Source: Phyto melanocephala (lineage: Eukaryota > Arthropoda > Insecta > Diptera > Rhinophoridae). From it: DNA of 64,000 nt. A program made the translations under genes and the position numbers. This document shows positions 1-11,520 of the stretch, piece after piece; the stretch's first letter is position 1; every line of letters begins with the position of its first letter. The notes under the pieces are model-generated. The model was given only the letters and a program-made list of their open reading frames with translations. It was not told where the DNA came from and ran no database searches. The stretch covers positions 146,136,223 to 146,200,222 of the forward strand of contig OW799233.1 of the NCBI GenBank assembly GCA_941918925.1. Direction: 5' to 3'.

Positions 1-837
1 TTTTTTAATATTCATTTGTGCTGACAACATGCCTTGTGCCAAATTAATTGTGGCACATATTACAAAATTTGTGTATAACATTACCTATTACACTTAATAC
101 CTACTCGCAATATTTGTACATGTCTTCAATCTTATAAAACCCAAAATTGTGTCACTAAATTACAAAACCTCATTGCTAACCATCACAGTGAAAATAATCC
201 GTCATATGGATGTTAAAAATCATACAAATGCAAAACATTGCATTTTTGGCAGCATTTTTCTTACTGTTTGTGTATTGAAGCAACAACCGCAGCAGAAAAC
301 ATGTCGGTAAAACTAATTATAAGCTTTTAAAAGAAAAACAACGAAAACTAAAAAATAGCAAGCAGCATTGTTGAGACAAAAGTGAATTTATGTACGAAAA
401 CTTATAAAAAAATTTTTGCAAGTCATTTGTTTGTTTCGCCTGTGTGTGCACTTGTATGCAAAATATGCATAAATGTATTGCATCAAACGGGATTAAGTGC
501 GTGGGTGGATTGATAATTTTTAGCAAAAAGGTATGCAAATTCAAATCGAAAAACTAGATTACAACAGTATCAAAGCAAACATCGTTTTACTTACCCAGTA
601 AAAAAAGTTTGAACTAGTTCAATGTGTATAACGTTTTTCATGAGTGCAAAAGGATGCATGAAAAATGCCTTCTCCATATACAAAATAGTGACCTATTATT
701 AATGTGCTTCAAAATATATGCAAATGCATGCAAAATATCTTAAATAATTCATGTAAGCAAACATTATTGACTCATAAATTATCTACTATATATGCGTTCT
801 ATGCGCTTATTAGAAAGAAGTGAATTTTATAAATATA
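1..837. other. AT-rich non-coding stretch, nothing recognised
   Basis: No ORF of convincing composition, RNA gene or transposon terminus is visible. The sequence is A+T-rich with scattered ATGCAAAT-like words typical of fly intergenic or intronic DNA. The 75-codon minus-strand ORF at 317-544 has no recognisable family features and is probably chance. Confidence 0.5.
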
Positions 838-1225
838 CTAGCCGCCCGGTACGTACTTCGCTAGGTATCATTATAGATTGTCTTAAAGATCGTAAAACTA
901 CGTTTTTTATTTTTTCCTATTGCTATCCCTCTCGAAGATAAATGCTGTTCAAAAAAGTACAAAAATTTATTTTTTAAACGTTTTATTCCCTTAAAACTCA
1001 AAACTTCCAAAAAGTAACAGACCTATCCTGGTCCTTTCAGAATTTTTGTTATATCTTTATTAAGCCCAGAGATACTGAGTTACCGATTTTACCCTTTCTT
1101 ACTCGTAAACCGCTCGACGGATTTTGTGCAAACTTCACATAAACCATCTAATTAATAGTCCGAACAAGGCCTAAACATTTGCTTTGGATAGGTGAGCCCG
1201 TTCTTGAGTTATATAATTACAACGA
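838..1225 (-). mobile_element. Helitron 3'-end fragment
   Basis: Read on the minus strand the segment ends in CGGGCGGCTAG followed by T, the CTAG-T terminus of canonical Helitrons. The preceding TACCTAGCGAAGTACGTACC resembles the GC-rich 3' hairpin region of animal Helitrons. The 5' TC end is not visible; the copy is cut off near 1225, where a Tc1/mariner-like transposase relic begins. Family assignment rests on the terminus alone. Confidence 0.55.
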
Positions 1226-1613
1226 AAAAAAGTGTTGCTTCGGCTGTGTGGCACGTAGCGCTGTCCTGTTGAGACCAAATGTTTCCAATATCCTTCTCTT
1301 CAATTTTTGTGAACAAAAATTCGTTCAACATGGCCCGATAACGATCGCCATTTACTACGGCCACTCCATGCTCATTTCCGAAGAAAAATTATGCCTCTGG
1401 ACCAAAATCCGCACCAAACAGTGATTTTTTGGTGTATCGGCTTTTCAAGGTATGCATGCACGTTTTCTGTGCCCCAAATGCGACATTTTTGCTTGTTTAC
1501 ATACCCGCCAAGATCAAAATGAGCTTCACCTGAAAAGATGATTTTTTTTGGCAAAGTCGGCCTAAGTAATATCGCAATATTTCCCAGCGTTGTTCAAGCG
1601 TATACACAACCAT
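1225..1613 (-). pseudogene. Tc1/mariner-like transposase relic, internally deleted and frameshifted
   Basis: This is a relic of an insect Tc1/mariner-superfamily (IS630-like) transposase, the DDE enzyme that would cut and paste the element. Starting from an ATG at 1613, the N-terminus MVVYTLEQRWEILR is readable. It jumps directly near 1550 into the catalytic part KKIIFSGEAHF, YVNKQKCRIWGTEN and TVWCGFWSRGII, so roughly 150 codons of helix-turn-helix region are missing. After a frameshift near 1390 the reading continues as NGDRYRAMLNEFLFTKI and FQQD/SQQD-SATCHTAE, then stops matching at 1225. The first catalytic Asp of the usual SDEAHF motif is Gly here. A possible terminal repeat (TATGACTCTGTATATAAAG on the minus strand) lies near 1715-1735. 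The element cannot be active. A second copy ends at the same residue at 63790-64000. Confidence 0.8.
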
Positions 1614-1739
1614 GTACGTTCAGCGGAAGTATAAAACTAATTATCTGTCAAATCAGACATGGCTAAATGTTACCATTCACGAAATAAGCACTAAAAAAGC
1701 TTAGATGGCTGACACTTTATATACAGAGTCATAAAACAC

Positions 1740-3785
1740 ATGATATTCAATGACACGTTAACGTTAAAATTCACCTGAATTGAACCACTACATCATGGTC
1801 ATATTTTTTGCTTGGTAATAATGAGTTGAACGTACTAAAATACAATTAAGCATCTAAACTCATTACTTTAACGCGGAAAAGTCGCGGTAGATAAGTACTT
1901 ACTACGCTCACATGTAAATATAGTCTAAAATAAGTACTTAACATGCTTGTCTACAAATTGGGATTCAAATAACTATTTACTTTTACAGCATTGCATAAGT
2001 AATAAATAATAACCCATTGATTGTATGGACTTACAGATATCGACCTTCAATTGAGGTTATTAATTCAGTGAGTCGAGTTAAATCATGATTATCTCTATTG
2101 TCATTGGGAAGGTATTAATACATAAACGATAAACGCAATGAGAATTATAAAAATTGTATTTTAAGCTCATAACAATAATCTGAAAATAAAGTACTAACGT
2201 TTTACATTAAAAATAAAGTCATTAGTTTTATACTTCTATGTAAGGCATGCTATAGTCATTAATGGGATGTTGTTTCAACTTAAGTTGATAAATATAGATA
2301 TATATAAATATCGTTAAAATAAAATACTGATTTATATTTAAGATCTGTAAAGCATGTTTTTGTATTATCTAAGATCATTTCTAATTATCCTTCGTGTGAA
2401 CCAAACATTATCATGTTAAAACCACAACAATAGCGGAAATGTATATTTGTTTGTACGTACATGATGGTATTGTACTCAGATATAGTCAAGTGTGTGATGA
2501 AACTACATTCATGTACGTTATATATGTATTGTTAGCGACATGTCACAAACATTTAATGTAAACGTGGCAAGTATATTCGCGTTATTGTTGTTAAGAAGAA
2601 ATACAGAGCAAGACAAAGTAAACACATATTTCTCCTTCTAAACGTTTTGACAAACTTTGAATACCATACGAGCTTTAATTAAATATGTATGCAAGTGTGT
2701 GATTAATTTGATTGATTAATTGGTTGTAAAATTATAAGTTTAAAGCTGGCATGGGTTAGAGATTTATAGATTTATCTAAAACAGTTGTATATGAAATATT
2801 TAAAATAATAAAAAAAAATTTTTACTTTTGATTGCAATGCAAGAGTTACTTTTTTGAAAAATTAATTTAATAAATAAATTAAATAAAAACGAACATAAAA
2901 TCTGATTAGAAAATCAGATTTACAGAAAATTTTTATTTTTCAAAGTATGTCTACAGGCCTAACAAGTATAAGTAGTAGTGCCGAAATACTAAATTATTAT
3001 TTTAAAAAGGTGATTGATTTTATGTATATTGTCTTTTAACGTTGGGATTTCTTAGTTAATTAAAGATTATTTTTCTAATAAAATAATTTACACAACAATA
3101 TAACCAAAGAAATATTTAATTAAAATCAAAAGTGAAACACTATTGCCTATAAATGATTCGATTCCAATTAATTATTATTTTTAGGTCTAAAAAAAAAATA
3201 TTTTTCATTTATTAACCTGCAATAACTTTAATTTATGTTATTAAGCTTAATTTGAAAGTTGAGGTATTTAATTGTTATAGGGCATATTGCTAAATTTATT
3301 TATAATAAATTCAAATAATAATCTTTAAAAGTTCGTAATAAAATTATATTAAGGCACGATATCAGACACGCTTTAAAACTATATTTTCTTTAAAAACTTT
3401 TCAACAAATATAAATTGTATATTATAAAAATTAATATTTTTAAATATCAAATTTTAAATAAGATGAAAATCTAAATAAAACATTTTGTATATTTTTGTAT
3501 ATTATAAAAATGACCTGAGTCATATATTTTTTGTATAGAAAATGTTTTACGTTTCAAGAAATTAAAAGAATATTTCTATATTGTTAAACAATTAAATTTA
3601 GAATTCAATAATTATCAGTTAGTAAAAACTTTGAATATATATGTGATTTTGTGTGTATGTCATGCTGAAATTTTATTTTCGAAGGTTCAATGACTAATTA
3701 AAAAATTTTATAAAAAACATGGTAAAATAGTTCATAAATATTTATAAGTTATAAGTCAAAGGAATTCATTATTATTTTCATTTTT
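1740..3785. other. AT-rich non-coding stretch
   Basis: About 2 kb of A+T-rich sequence with many short homopolymers. I see no ORF above chance, no transposon end and no RNA gene. Confidence 0.5.
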
Positions 3786-3789
3786 ATAA

Positions 3790-4430
3790 TTCAAGTTAGA
3801 CTCCCACTTTTACGCCTACCTCCCATAAAGGCTTTATATAAAATTGTTATAATTTCGATAAGCCTACTTCAACGGCCACTTTTCAATTTAGAACCTCATT
3901 TAAGCGACAAAATTATATATATAAGATTATGAAATTTCGCATATAGAGCCTTCTTATAAATTCAATTTTAATGCTAAAAAATAAAGGCGAGAAGCGCACT
4001 TTAACGCCCACCTTCCATATATCGCTGAATTTTAAATTCAAAAACAAAAATTTTGGTAAAATTGAAATTTCTAATAGATTTTCTAAGTCGAATTTAAACA
4101 TTAAACATATTATTTTAAAGCAGAAAGTACCATGCCCGTACAAAGATAATATTAATTTTTAATTACCTCTGGCTAGTAAATTACACTCTTCAGATTCCGT
4201 AAAAATACAACATTGTTGTTAAAAAATGTAAGTAGTATCCTTTTTAAGGCTTCATTGTAAAGAAAAATTTAAGGAAATTTATAAATATCAAATCGAAGCT
4301 TCACAAAGAAAGTAATACATATTTAAGCATAGAGATTACTGTAAATAACAACATAATAAATTTTGTGCTACAAAAGTACACAAATGTGGTGGTGGGTATC
4401 TAAAATTTGGCATAGCCGAACATTGAATTG
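3790..4430 (+). mobile_element. Old, decayed Helentron/DINE-like copy, 3' half
   Basis: Worn versions of the family's array words are readable: ACGCCTACCTCCCAT near 3815, ACTTTAACGCCCACC near 4000 and CACAAAGAAAGTAATACAT at 4300. The 3' end GTGGTGGGTAT...TTTGGCATAGCCGAAC lies at 4388-4425. The 5' part is missing. The position that holds the mariner-derived insertion in other copies (before CACAAAGAAAGT) appears empty here. The opposed ORFs at 3913-4143 and 3971-4162 are reading frames of this repeat. Confidence 0.65.
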
Positions 4431-5725
4431 TTAAACATTGCCTTGTTAAATTATGAGAACATCAAAATGTTTTCCAAAGCCCCCAATTTCTTAACTTAGA
4501 ATCTTTTTTTAATTAAGAAAAAATTAATTATCATCTTAACAACTGTTTGTAGAAATATGATCGTGTTGATGAAATCATAAAGTTTTCAATTTAACAGATT
4601 TTTAAACTCTAATAACACCAACAGATACACAATTATCAACCATGTGTGATTGAGAAAACTAAGCTGTACTAATACATACATGTGTACGTACATATGTAAG
4701 TACTATATATTTTTACTTCCTCTTATACTTTTATAATATGTTGCCTGTGCGCGTATGTCTGTACATTAATGACAATCCCTCATCTTCACCACCATTAAAT
4801 GGCAGTCATAAGTATGTATTATAATTTTGATCATCGTCAAAATAAGTGATGATAAACTTTTTGTTTGTTTTATTTTATTATTTATTTTATTTTTAACAAA
4901 CATTAACTGATGTACTCAACATAACACCACATAAACAATGCGTATAAACGAGCAAATATACAACCACAAAAAATCAACCATAATGTTTCTATGCCAATAA
5001 ACCATTTTCATATAATTGCAAAAGATTTTTATGTCATTTCCTGTTTTTATGTGATTTCATGTGGGTTTGGCATGCGACCTCAGTACATGCATACAATTTA
5101 TATTAACTTAAACATATCCATGCATTTATACATTAGTATACACTAACTATGTACCTATATACGAGAGATATCTAAACATGATGTTTGTAAATCAAATAGA
5201 TGGATGGTATTTTTTCAATAAAGTTATTGTATAATTTAGTGAAATAAAATATTTGTTGGAATTTTTCTACAAGTATAGAATTTAATGCAATTTGCTTCTA
5301 GAAGCTATGAGTGTATAAAAAGTGAGTTGTATATATATAAATAAATTATAGGAATTCCCCTCTATTGTTGTTAAATTCACCTCATTCAGGCAGATTATAC
5401 TAGCAACTGTGTATCAATATCTCTAAAATAACACAGTTAATGGAAAATCTACTGACAATTCTTGAGTTGGTATTTAAGCACAAGCTTAGTTAAATTTCAT
5501 ATACTTAAATATAAGTTGCATTTAAATACAGTTTTGGATTTTCTGTTTTAAATAATTGTTCTTGTGTAATTGTGATACACATATCGCAGCATTATGAATT
5601 TTTCCAGTTTTACAGAAAACAGCCGTTTAACTAAAATAATAGTATATTTTAAATCTTAAATCAAGTTAAATATCAAGAAGAACAAAACGAAGTGCTTTAA
5701 CAAGTATTAGAGTAAATATGGATAA
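4431..5725. other. AT-rich non-coding stretch
   Basis: Only short simple repeats such as ACATACATGTGTACGTACATATG near 4675 are seen. No coding or transposon structure is recognised. Confidence 0.5.
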
Positions 5726-5826
5726 AACAAGTAAGAGCACTATATTCGGCTGTGCCGAATCTTTTATACCCACCACCAATTTTGTGTACATTTAAAGCAC
5801 AATATTTATTATTTTGTTAATCATTA

Positions 5827-6345
5827 CACAGTACAACACATGATTTGCCAACTCAATTCTGTTAACTGCATGTGAAATAAGACCCAAAAAGAAGAATTTC
5901 TGCATCATTCGTTTTGTCTTCTTACCTGCGATTTGAAGTTAGTATCGATTTGAAGTTAGTACTATCGTATAGGGGAATTTATCACGTTTTAGGCCCTGTT
6001 GTTTGACATAGCTCGACAACCACTAGCCCAATTTAGTTGAAATAAATTTTAAAAAATTAAGAATTACAATTCCCTTAATCTGTTCATATATTGTTTTCCT
6101 ATACAAGTAACACTTTCGAAGTTAAAAATGAATGTATGAAGGGAAAAAAATATTTTTTGCCTAAAAATTTAAAAATTTTTTTTTTTTAAATACATAAAAA
6201 ATCCAAAATGGATAAAAGTTTCAAGTCTAGTTATTTTTTCGCAAAGTCACATAACCTATGAGCAAAATGAGACAAAGATCATAAAAATCGATGCACGCGT
6301 TTCGCTTTTATTCGCAATTGAGTAAATGTATGAATTTCAAAAATC
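5827..6345 (+). repeat. Left long terminal inverted repeat
   Basis: Pairs with 7558-8085. From GATTTGCCAACTCAATTCTG onward the arms agree almost base for base, including the paired motif CGATTTGAAGTTAGTA, until AATTTCAAAAAT. They differ mainly by a short replacement just inside the tip (ACATGATT against ATTTTTCAGTTAATTGATT) and by A/T homopolymer lengths. Confidence 0.92.
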
Positions 6346-6534
6346 AGTTATAGCCACCACCCTTAAAATAAAAATATAAATTAAAAAATTATCATGCAAA
6401 AAAAAAACTTTATTTATAAAAACTTAATGAAAATAAAATAATATGCAATTAATACGCAATTATAATATGCATAAAAACAAAATTTAGAACATTTTTCAAT
6501 TATTGGCAATATCCATCCTTGTAGAAGTTGACGC

Positions 6535-7457
6535 TTATGGTTCTGATGATCTTGTTTTCTTCGTAGGTTGTTCATATTCATGGTCTGAGTCTGTATCGTC
6601 ATCCGAGATACACATACTATTCAAGGGCGTGTTTCTTTCACTGTGTCCACCAATTTCAATGTCTTCATCTTCGGTGCTTTCTTCAAACTGCATAATTGTG
6701 GAACTCCACCAACAAACCTCCGCAAGCAATGCATCCAATTTTTTGCTTTTGAACCGCTTTTCAAATGGCATGGTCACCTGGTGGAACCTCTCTCCTTGTT
6801 CGTCTGATTCCTGAGGTGATTGTGCCAAAAAAGTATCGAGGTGGTGGTGCAAGAAATGCAATTTCAGCGTCATGGATGCACCGATTTTTTCGAAATAAAA
6901 CAGCAACCTGTCCACTCGTTGCTGTATCTCTTCTCGCTGGACACGGTTCTTTCCTAGAACGCCTTCTATTACTTCTTTCAATGCGTTCCATGCATGTTGG
7001 TGGTCGTGATGCTCTGAAAGCAAATGTGTGAAAGAATCACTTTTGATCAATTTCCGAATATCAGGTCCATTGAGAATACCTGTTTTAAATACATAAGAAA
7101 AACGAAAAAATTATTGGTAATGCGAATGTATAGAAATTAACAAATTTAGATATGACAATATTGAAATACAGAGTACGATACGTACCGTTTTTAATTTTCT
7201 CATCACTGAGTTTCGGAAAGATGGATTTCAAACAGTCAAAGGCGCCGTTGACTTTTTTGACCACCACTTCAACGAATTTCCCAGCTATTCCCAGTTTCAT
7301 GTGGAGCGGTGGCAACAAAATATCATCCAGGTCCTTTATCATAGGTTCATTGCGTAATTTTAATTGTTTGTTGAGCTCGGGAGTTCTTCCTTTCCTTTCC
7401 ACTTTCCGGTCCACTTTCCGTTTAATTGTCCACGTACATTTATTACCGCAATCATAA
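6535..7457 (-). CDS. Orphan arthropod transposon-associated protein, C-terminal part, two exons
   Basis: Two exons are supported on the minus strand: exon 1 at 7186 up to at least 7457 (no start chosen) and exon 2 at 7079-6535, ending in TAA. The intron 7185-7080 (106 nt) has donor ACG/GTACGT and an acceptor after TATTTAAAACAG. Splicing keeps the frame across KLSDEKIKNG into ILNGPDIRKLIKS. Ordered motifs are CGNKCTW (a CxnC pair), LLPPLHMKLG, FPKLSDEKIKNG, MTLKLHFLHHHLD, SDEQGERFHQ and LAEVCWW, then an acidic Ser/Asp-rich tail of about 50 residues. I recognise this motif order from a large family of uncharacterised arthropod proteins of 500-800 residues. Here only about the last 270 residues remain, and the N-terminal part with its presumed catalytic Asp residues is absent. 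A DDE-type transposase function is inference from the CxnC and HxxxH spacing and the TIR location. Confidence 0.72.
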
Positions 7458-7557
7458 AAATCAAATAACCTTTTGTTTATTCCTTTTATTTAATTCTCAG
7501 AATCATGAAAAAGGTGTCAATGTTTTCTCCAAATAATGTTGTGCATATCTCGAGCAA

Positions 7558-8085
7558 ATTTTTGAAATTCATACATTTACTCAATTGCGAACAAAAGCGA
7601 AACGCGTGCATCGATTTTTATGATCTTTGTCTCATTTTGCTCATAGGTTATGTGACTTTGCGAAAAAATAACTAGACTTGAAACTTTTATCCATTTTGGA
7701 TTTTTTATGTATTTAAAAAAAAAAAAAATTTAAATTTTTAGGCAAAAAATAATTTTTTCCCTTCATACATTCATTTTTAACTTCGAAAGTGTTACTTGTA
7801 TAGGAAAACAATATATGAACAGATTAAGGGAATTGTAATTCTTAATTTTTTAAAATTTATTTCAACTAAATTGGGCTAGTGGTTGTCGAGCTATGTCAAA
7901 CAACAGGGCCTAAAACGTGATAAATTCCCCTATACGATAGTACTAACTTCAAATCGATACTAACTTCAAATCGCAGGTAAGAAGACAAAACGAATGATGC
8001 AGAAATTATTCTTTTTTGGTCTTATTTCACATACAGTTCACAGAATTGAGTTGGCAATCAATTAACTGAAAAATGTTGTACTGTG
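7558..8085 (-). repeat. Right long terminal inverted repeat
   Basis: Reverse complement of 5827-6345, ending GTTGTACTGTG against the TTA duplication. The high arm-to-arm identity indicates either recent insertion or arm homogenisation. Confidence 0.92.
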
Positions 8086-8132
8086 TTATGGAATAATCTC
8101 TTTATAATAAAATATGTATCACTTTCTTTGTA

Positions 8133-8751
8133 GAGGGTGGTTAAATTTTAAGGGCCCATGTTGAAGGTGAACTACACTTAGTCCTTAAATTTGTTTTCTG
8201 CATTTCACTTGACATTTCTCAATCTCAAACTTACTCAATTTGATCCGTGGAAAGATATGCAAATGAGCAACGCTTTAAAGTTATTCAGGTTTTTTATAAA
8301 AATGGGCGTTCAAATCAAAATGCATTTTGTGCACTTCGTGATTATTTTGGTCAACATAATCGTTCGAATTCGTCCACAATCGGGAGAATTATAAAAAATA
8401 TTTAAATTTCTGCAAAACAGGTCTGTATAAAATGTTAGAAAATCTGTGAATGCCTTCTTAGTTCGCTGAATGGGAACTACTGCTGGTTTTTGCGATAGTG
8501 TGGCAAAAGAGCAGTCAACCTCGCCTCATCATCATGCCTAACAATTGAGCATTAACCTTGTGATTGAAAATTTGGACCATCAGATAGAGGAGTGCCGCCA
8601 AGGATGGGGGGGGGCCATTTGGCAGATATTTTGTTAAATACATAATTGAACCATACAAATATTATCATTATAAAAAGAAATGATAATAATATCCTAAATA
8701 ATTTGTGTCTTATTTAAATTCAACATCGGTCCTTAAAATTTAACCACCCTC
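8133..8751 (+). mobile_element. Deleted Tc1/mariner-like element (MITE), copy 1
   Basis: The ends are GAGGGTGGTTAAATTTTAAG and its reverse complement, flanked by TA at 8131-8132 and 8752-8753. The inside keeps the 5' part of a transposase helix-turn-helix region (EQRFKVIQVFYKNGRSNQNA, near 8255-8315) and the last codons (ENLDHQIEECR, then GGHLADILFNT before a stop, near 8565-8645). The catalytic middle is deleted. It is therefore mobile only with a helper. The 67-codon ORF at 8191-8394 is a wrong-frame reading of this remnant. Confidence 0.88.
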
Positions 8752-8789
8752 TATAACTTCGATATGCTACTAAAATGTTTTTGTAAATG

Positions 8790-10700
8790 TAGTCTTTCAA
8801 TGAAAGTGGGCGTTAAAGTAATCGTGTCAATAAAGTTTCTGCTAATAAATACAACTTAGATATTTCAATATAGTCCTTTATTTTCCCAAAAACTTTGTCA
8901 ATAGAGAAATTACATGAATTTAAGATAAACCGTTATGGGAGGTGGGCGTTAAAGTGAGCGTGTTACCTAAACTTTTTGGCACAACGACTACATTGATTAG
9001 AAGGATATACGAAGCAAATTTGATCATCATACCTCTAATTTTGGCGGTTTTATGAGCGTTTAAATTTCATTAAAGGTAGATAACGTGAAAAGTGGGCGTT
9101 ATAGTAGGCATGTCAAAGTTTTTTTTGCGAATGAGTACAACTGAGGTGTTTCAATATAGTCCTTTGTTATTTCAAAATCTTTATTAATAGAGAAATTATA
9201 TGAATTTTAGGTATAACGTTATATGGGAGGTGGGCGTAAAAGTGGGCGTGGCACTCTAATTTTCTGGCACAGTAATGATACTGCCTAGGAGGATATACGT
9301 AGCAAATTTGATCATCACACTTCTAATTTTGGCGGTTTTATGAGCTTTTAAATTTCATTAACGGTAGATAACGTGAAAAGTGGGCGTTATAGTAGGCATG
9401 TCACAGTTTTTTTTGCGAATGAGTACAACTGAGGTGTTTCAATATAACCCTTTATTATTCCAAAATCTCTATTAATAGAGAAATTATATGAATTTTAGGT
9501 AAAACGTTATATGGGAGGTGGGCGTAAAAAATGGCGTGGCACCTCAATTTTCTTGCACAGTAATAACATTGCCTAGAGGCATATACGTAGAAAATTTGAT
9601 CATCACACCTCTAATTTTGGCGGTTTTATGAGCTTTTAAATTTCATTAACGGTAGATAACGTGAAAAGTGGGCGTTATAGTAGGCGTGTCAAAGTTGTTT
9701 TTGCTAATGAGTACAACTTAGGTGTTTCAATATAGTCCTTTGTTATTTCAAAATCTTTATTAATAGAGAAATTATATGAATTTTAGGTATAACGTTATAT
9801 GGGAGGTGGGCGTAAAAGTGGGCGTGGCACCCTAATTTTCTGGCACAGTAATGATACTGCCTAGGAGGATATACGTAGCAAATTTGATCATCACACTTCT
9901 AATTTTGGCGGTTTTATGAGCTTTTAAATTTCATTAACGGTAGATAACGTGAAAAGTGGGCGTTATAGTAGGCGTGTCAAAGTGGTTTTTGCTAATGAGT
10001 ACAATTTAAGTGTTTCAATATAGCCCTTTGTTATTTCAAAATCTTTATTAATAGAGAAATTATATGAATTTTAGGTAAAACGTTATATGGGAGGTGGGCG
10101 TAAAAGTGGGCGTGGCACCCTAATTTTCTGGCACAGTAATGATACTGCCTAGGAGGATATACGTAGCAAATTTGATCATCACACTTCTAATTTTGGCGGT
10201 TTTATGAGCTTTTAAATTTCATTAACGGTAGATAACGTGAAAAGTGGGCGTTATAGTAGGCGTGTCAAAAATGTTTTTGCTAATGAGTACAACTTAGGTG
10301 TTTCAATATAGTCCTTTGTTATTTCAAAATCTTTATTAATAGAGAAATTATATGAATTTTAGGTATAACGTTATATAGGAGGTGGGCGTAAAAGTGGGCG
10401 TGGCACCCTAATTTTCTGGCACAGTAATGATATTGCCTAGGAGGATATACGTAGCAAATTTTATCATCACACTTCTAATTTTGGCGGTTTTATGAGCTTT
10501 TAAATTTCATTAACGGTAGATAACGTGAAAAGTGGGCGTTATAGTAGGCGTGTCAAAGTGGTTTTTGCTAATGAGTACAATTTAAGTGTTTCAATATAGC
10601 CCTTTGTTATTTCAAAATCTTTATTAATAGAGAAATTATATGAATTTTAGGTAAAACGTTATATGGGAGGTGGGCGTAAAAGTAGGCGTGGCACATTGAT
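8790..10700 (-). repeat. Tandem array of about 288 bp units inside the Helentron-like element
   Basis: The marker AGTGGGCGTTATAGTAGGC recurs at about 9091, 9379, 9668, 9956, 10243 and 10532, a period of 287-289 bp. A more diverged edge unit lies at 8800-9090. Each unit contains GGGAGGTGGGCGTAAAAGTG, a CACAGTAATGATACTGCC segment and TTTTGGCGGTTTTATGAGC. Middle units are almost identical, pointing to recent expansion by unequal exchange or rolling-circle slippage. Confidence 0.9.
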
Positions 10701-11268
10701 TTTCCGTTACAAAAAAGCGTCTCACCAAAAAGCAAAGTGTGCAAAATTTCAGAGTCGTACATCCAATTTTGTTGCTTTTATGACGTTTTTGTTTTTAAAT
10801 ATACCGAAAAATACACTGTGCGGTATAAATTTTCGTACATTTTGATCGATAACTCCTCTCCTAATGCATAGATCATAGATTTTTATTCGAAGTTTCATGA
10901 GTCTACGTTAATGCGTTTGGACACAATTCCATTTTATTCGATGTCTGAAGGACACGGTTTATTCGACCTACTCTTGCTTTTCGAGCTATAACTCCCTTCC
11001 TAATATTCCGATTTGGCCCATTTTCAATACGGACAGACGGACAGACGGACGGACATAGCTAGATCGTCATCAAATCAAACCCTGATTCAGAATATATATA
11101 CTTTATGGGGTCTAAAATGGATATTTCGATGTGTTACAAACGGAATGACAAAATGAATATACCCCCACCATTTTTTTGGTGGCGGGTATAAAAAAACCTA
11201 AAACTTACAGCAACTATCAACAAAGCGCATTCTTAACGCATTTATACAACATCAGCCCAATGTTAAAT

Positions 11269-11516
11269 CTGTGGCTTGGAGCTTAAAGGGCCAATGTCAC
11301 TTTATTGCTTTTTTGAGTTTATCATTGCATTAGATTTGTTTTCTTGCTCTATTTCATTATGGAAAAAAAAGATAAAGTCATACTTTACCCAGAACAGCTT
11401 CACAATTAAAATGGTGACCAATGTCACTATGACAGCACCTATAAAAGTTAAAGTTCAACTCCAATTTTCTCAAAAGTAATTATTTTGATGTTGGCCCTTT
11501 TAGCTCCAAGCCACAG
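11269..11516. mobile_element. MITE, 248 bp, CTGTGGCTTGGAGC ends, AAAT duplication
   Basis: Left end CTGTGGCTTGGAGCTTAAAG and right end CTTTTAGCTCCAAGCCACAG are inverted repeats of about 25 bp. AAAT at 11265-11268 and 11517-11520 is a candidate 4 bp target duplication, although it is low-complexity. There is no ORF of transposase type; the 67-codon ORF at 11276-11479 reads through the TIR and is not a gene. Superfamily unknown. Confidence 0.82.
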
Positions 11517-11520
11517 AAAT

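Larger units (their letters stand above)
5824..8088 (-). mobile_element. Long-TIR DNA transposon carrying an orphan gene, TTA target duplication included
   Basis: The element proper is 5827-8085 (2259 bp) with identical first bases CACAGTACAAC at each inverted end. It is flanked by TTA at 5824-5826 and 8086-8088. Closing the gap restores the local Helentron sequence (TTAATCxxTATGGAATAATC, intact at 50180-50210), so boundaries and insertion are directly supported. The inverted repeats are about 519 and 528 bp long, giving a foldback-like structure. The unique centre (6346-7557) holds a two-exon gene on the minus strand. A 3 bp TWA duplication is typical of PIF/Harbinger, and a CAC start is seen in CMC-type elements, but the encoded protein matches neither family that I can recall. 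I leave the superfamily open. Confidence 0.88.
5726..11194 (-). mobile_element. Largest Helentron/DINE-like element, with two nested transposons
   Basis: Read on the minus strand it starts at 11194 with TTTATACCCGCCACC, runs through the CCCCATAAAGTATATATA core and the GTCCGTCTGTCC tract near 11040, then a tandem array, and ends at 5726 with the GATTCGGCACAGCCGAAT hairpin and CTCTTACTTGTT. Terminal hairpin, lack of TIRs and the TA/GTCY core match the DINE-1/mini-me group, which established work places with Helitron-like Helentrons. It has no protein of its own, so it is non-autonomous. Its 5.5 kb length is explained by a 2.26 kb transposon (5827-8085), a 619 bp mariner derivative (8133-8751) and an array of about seven units (8800-10700). 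The hairpin is only about 100 bp from the first nested insertion. Confidence 0.85.

Noticed and set aside
6503..7031. Plus-strand ORFs of 88-103 codons and a 76-codon minus ORF over the orphan gene
   Set aside because: They overlap the better supported frame with the EQGERFHQ motifs and show no family resemblance.
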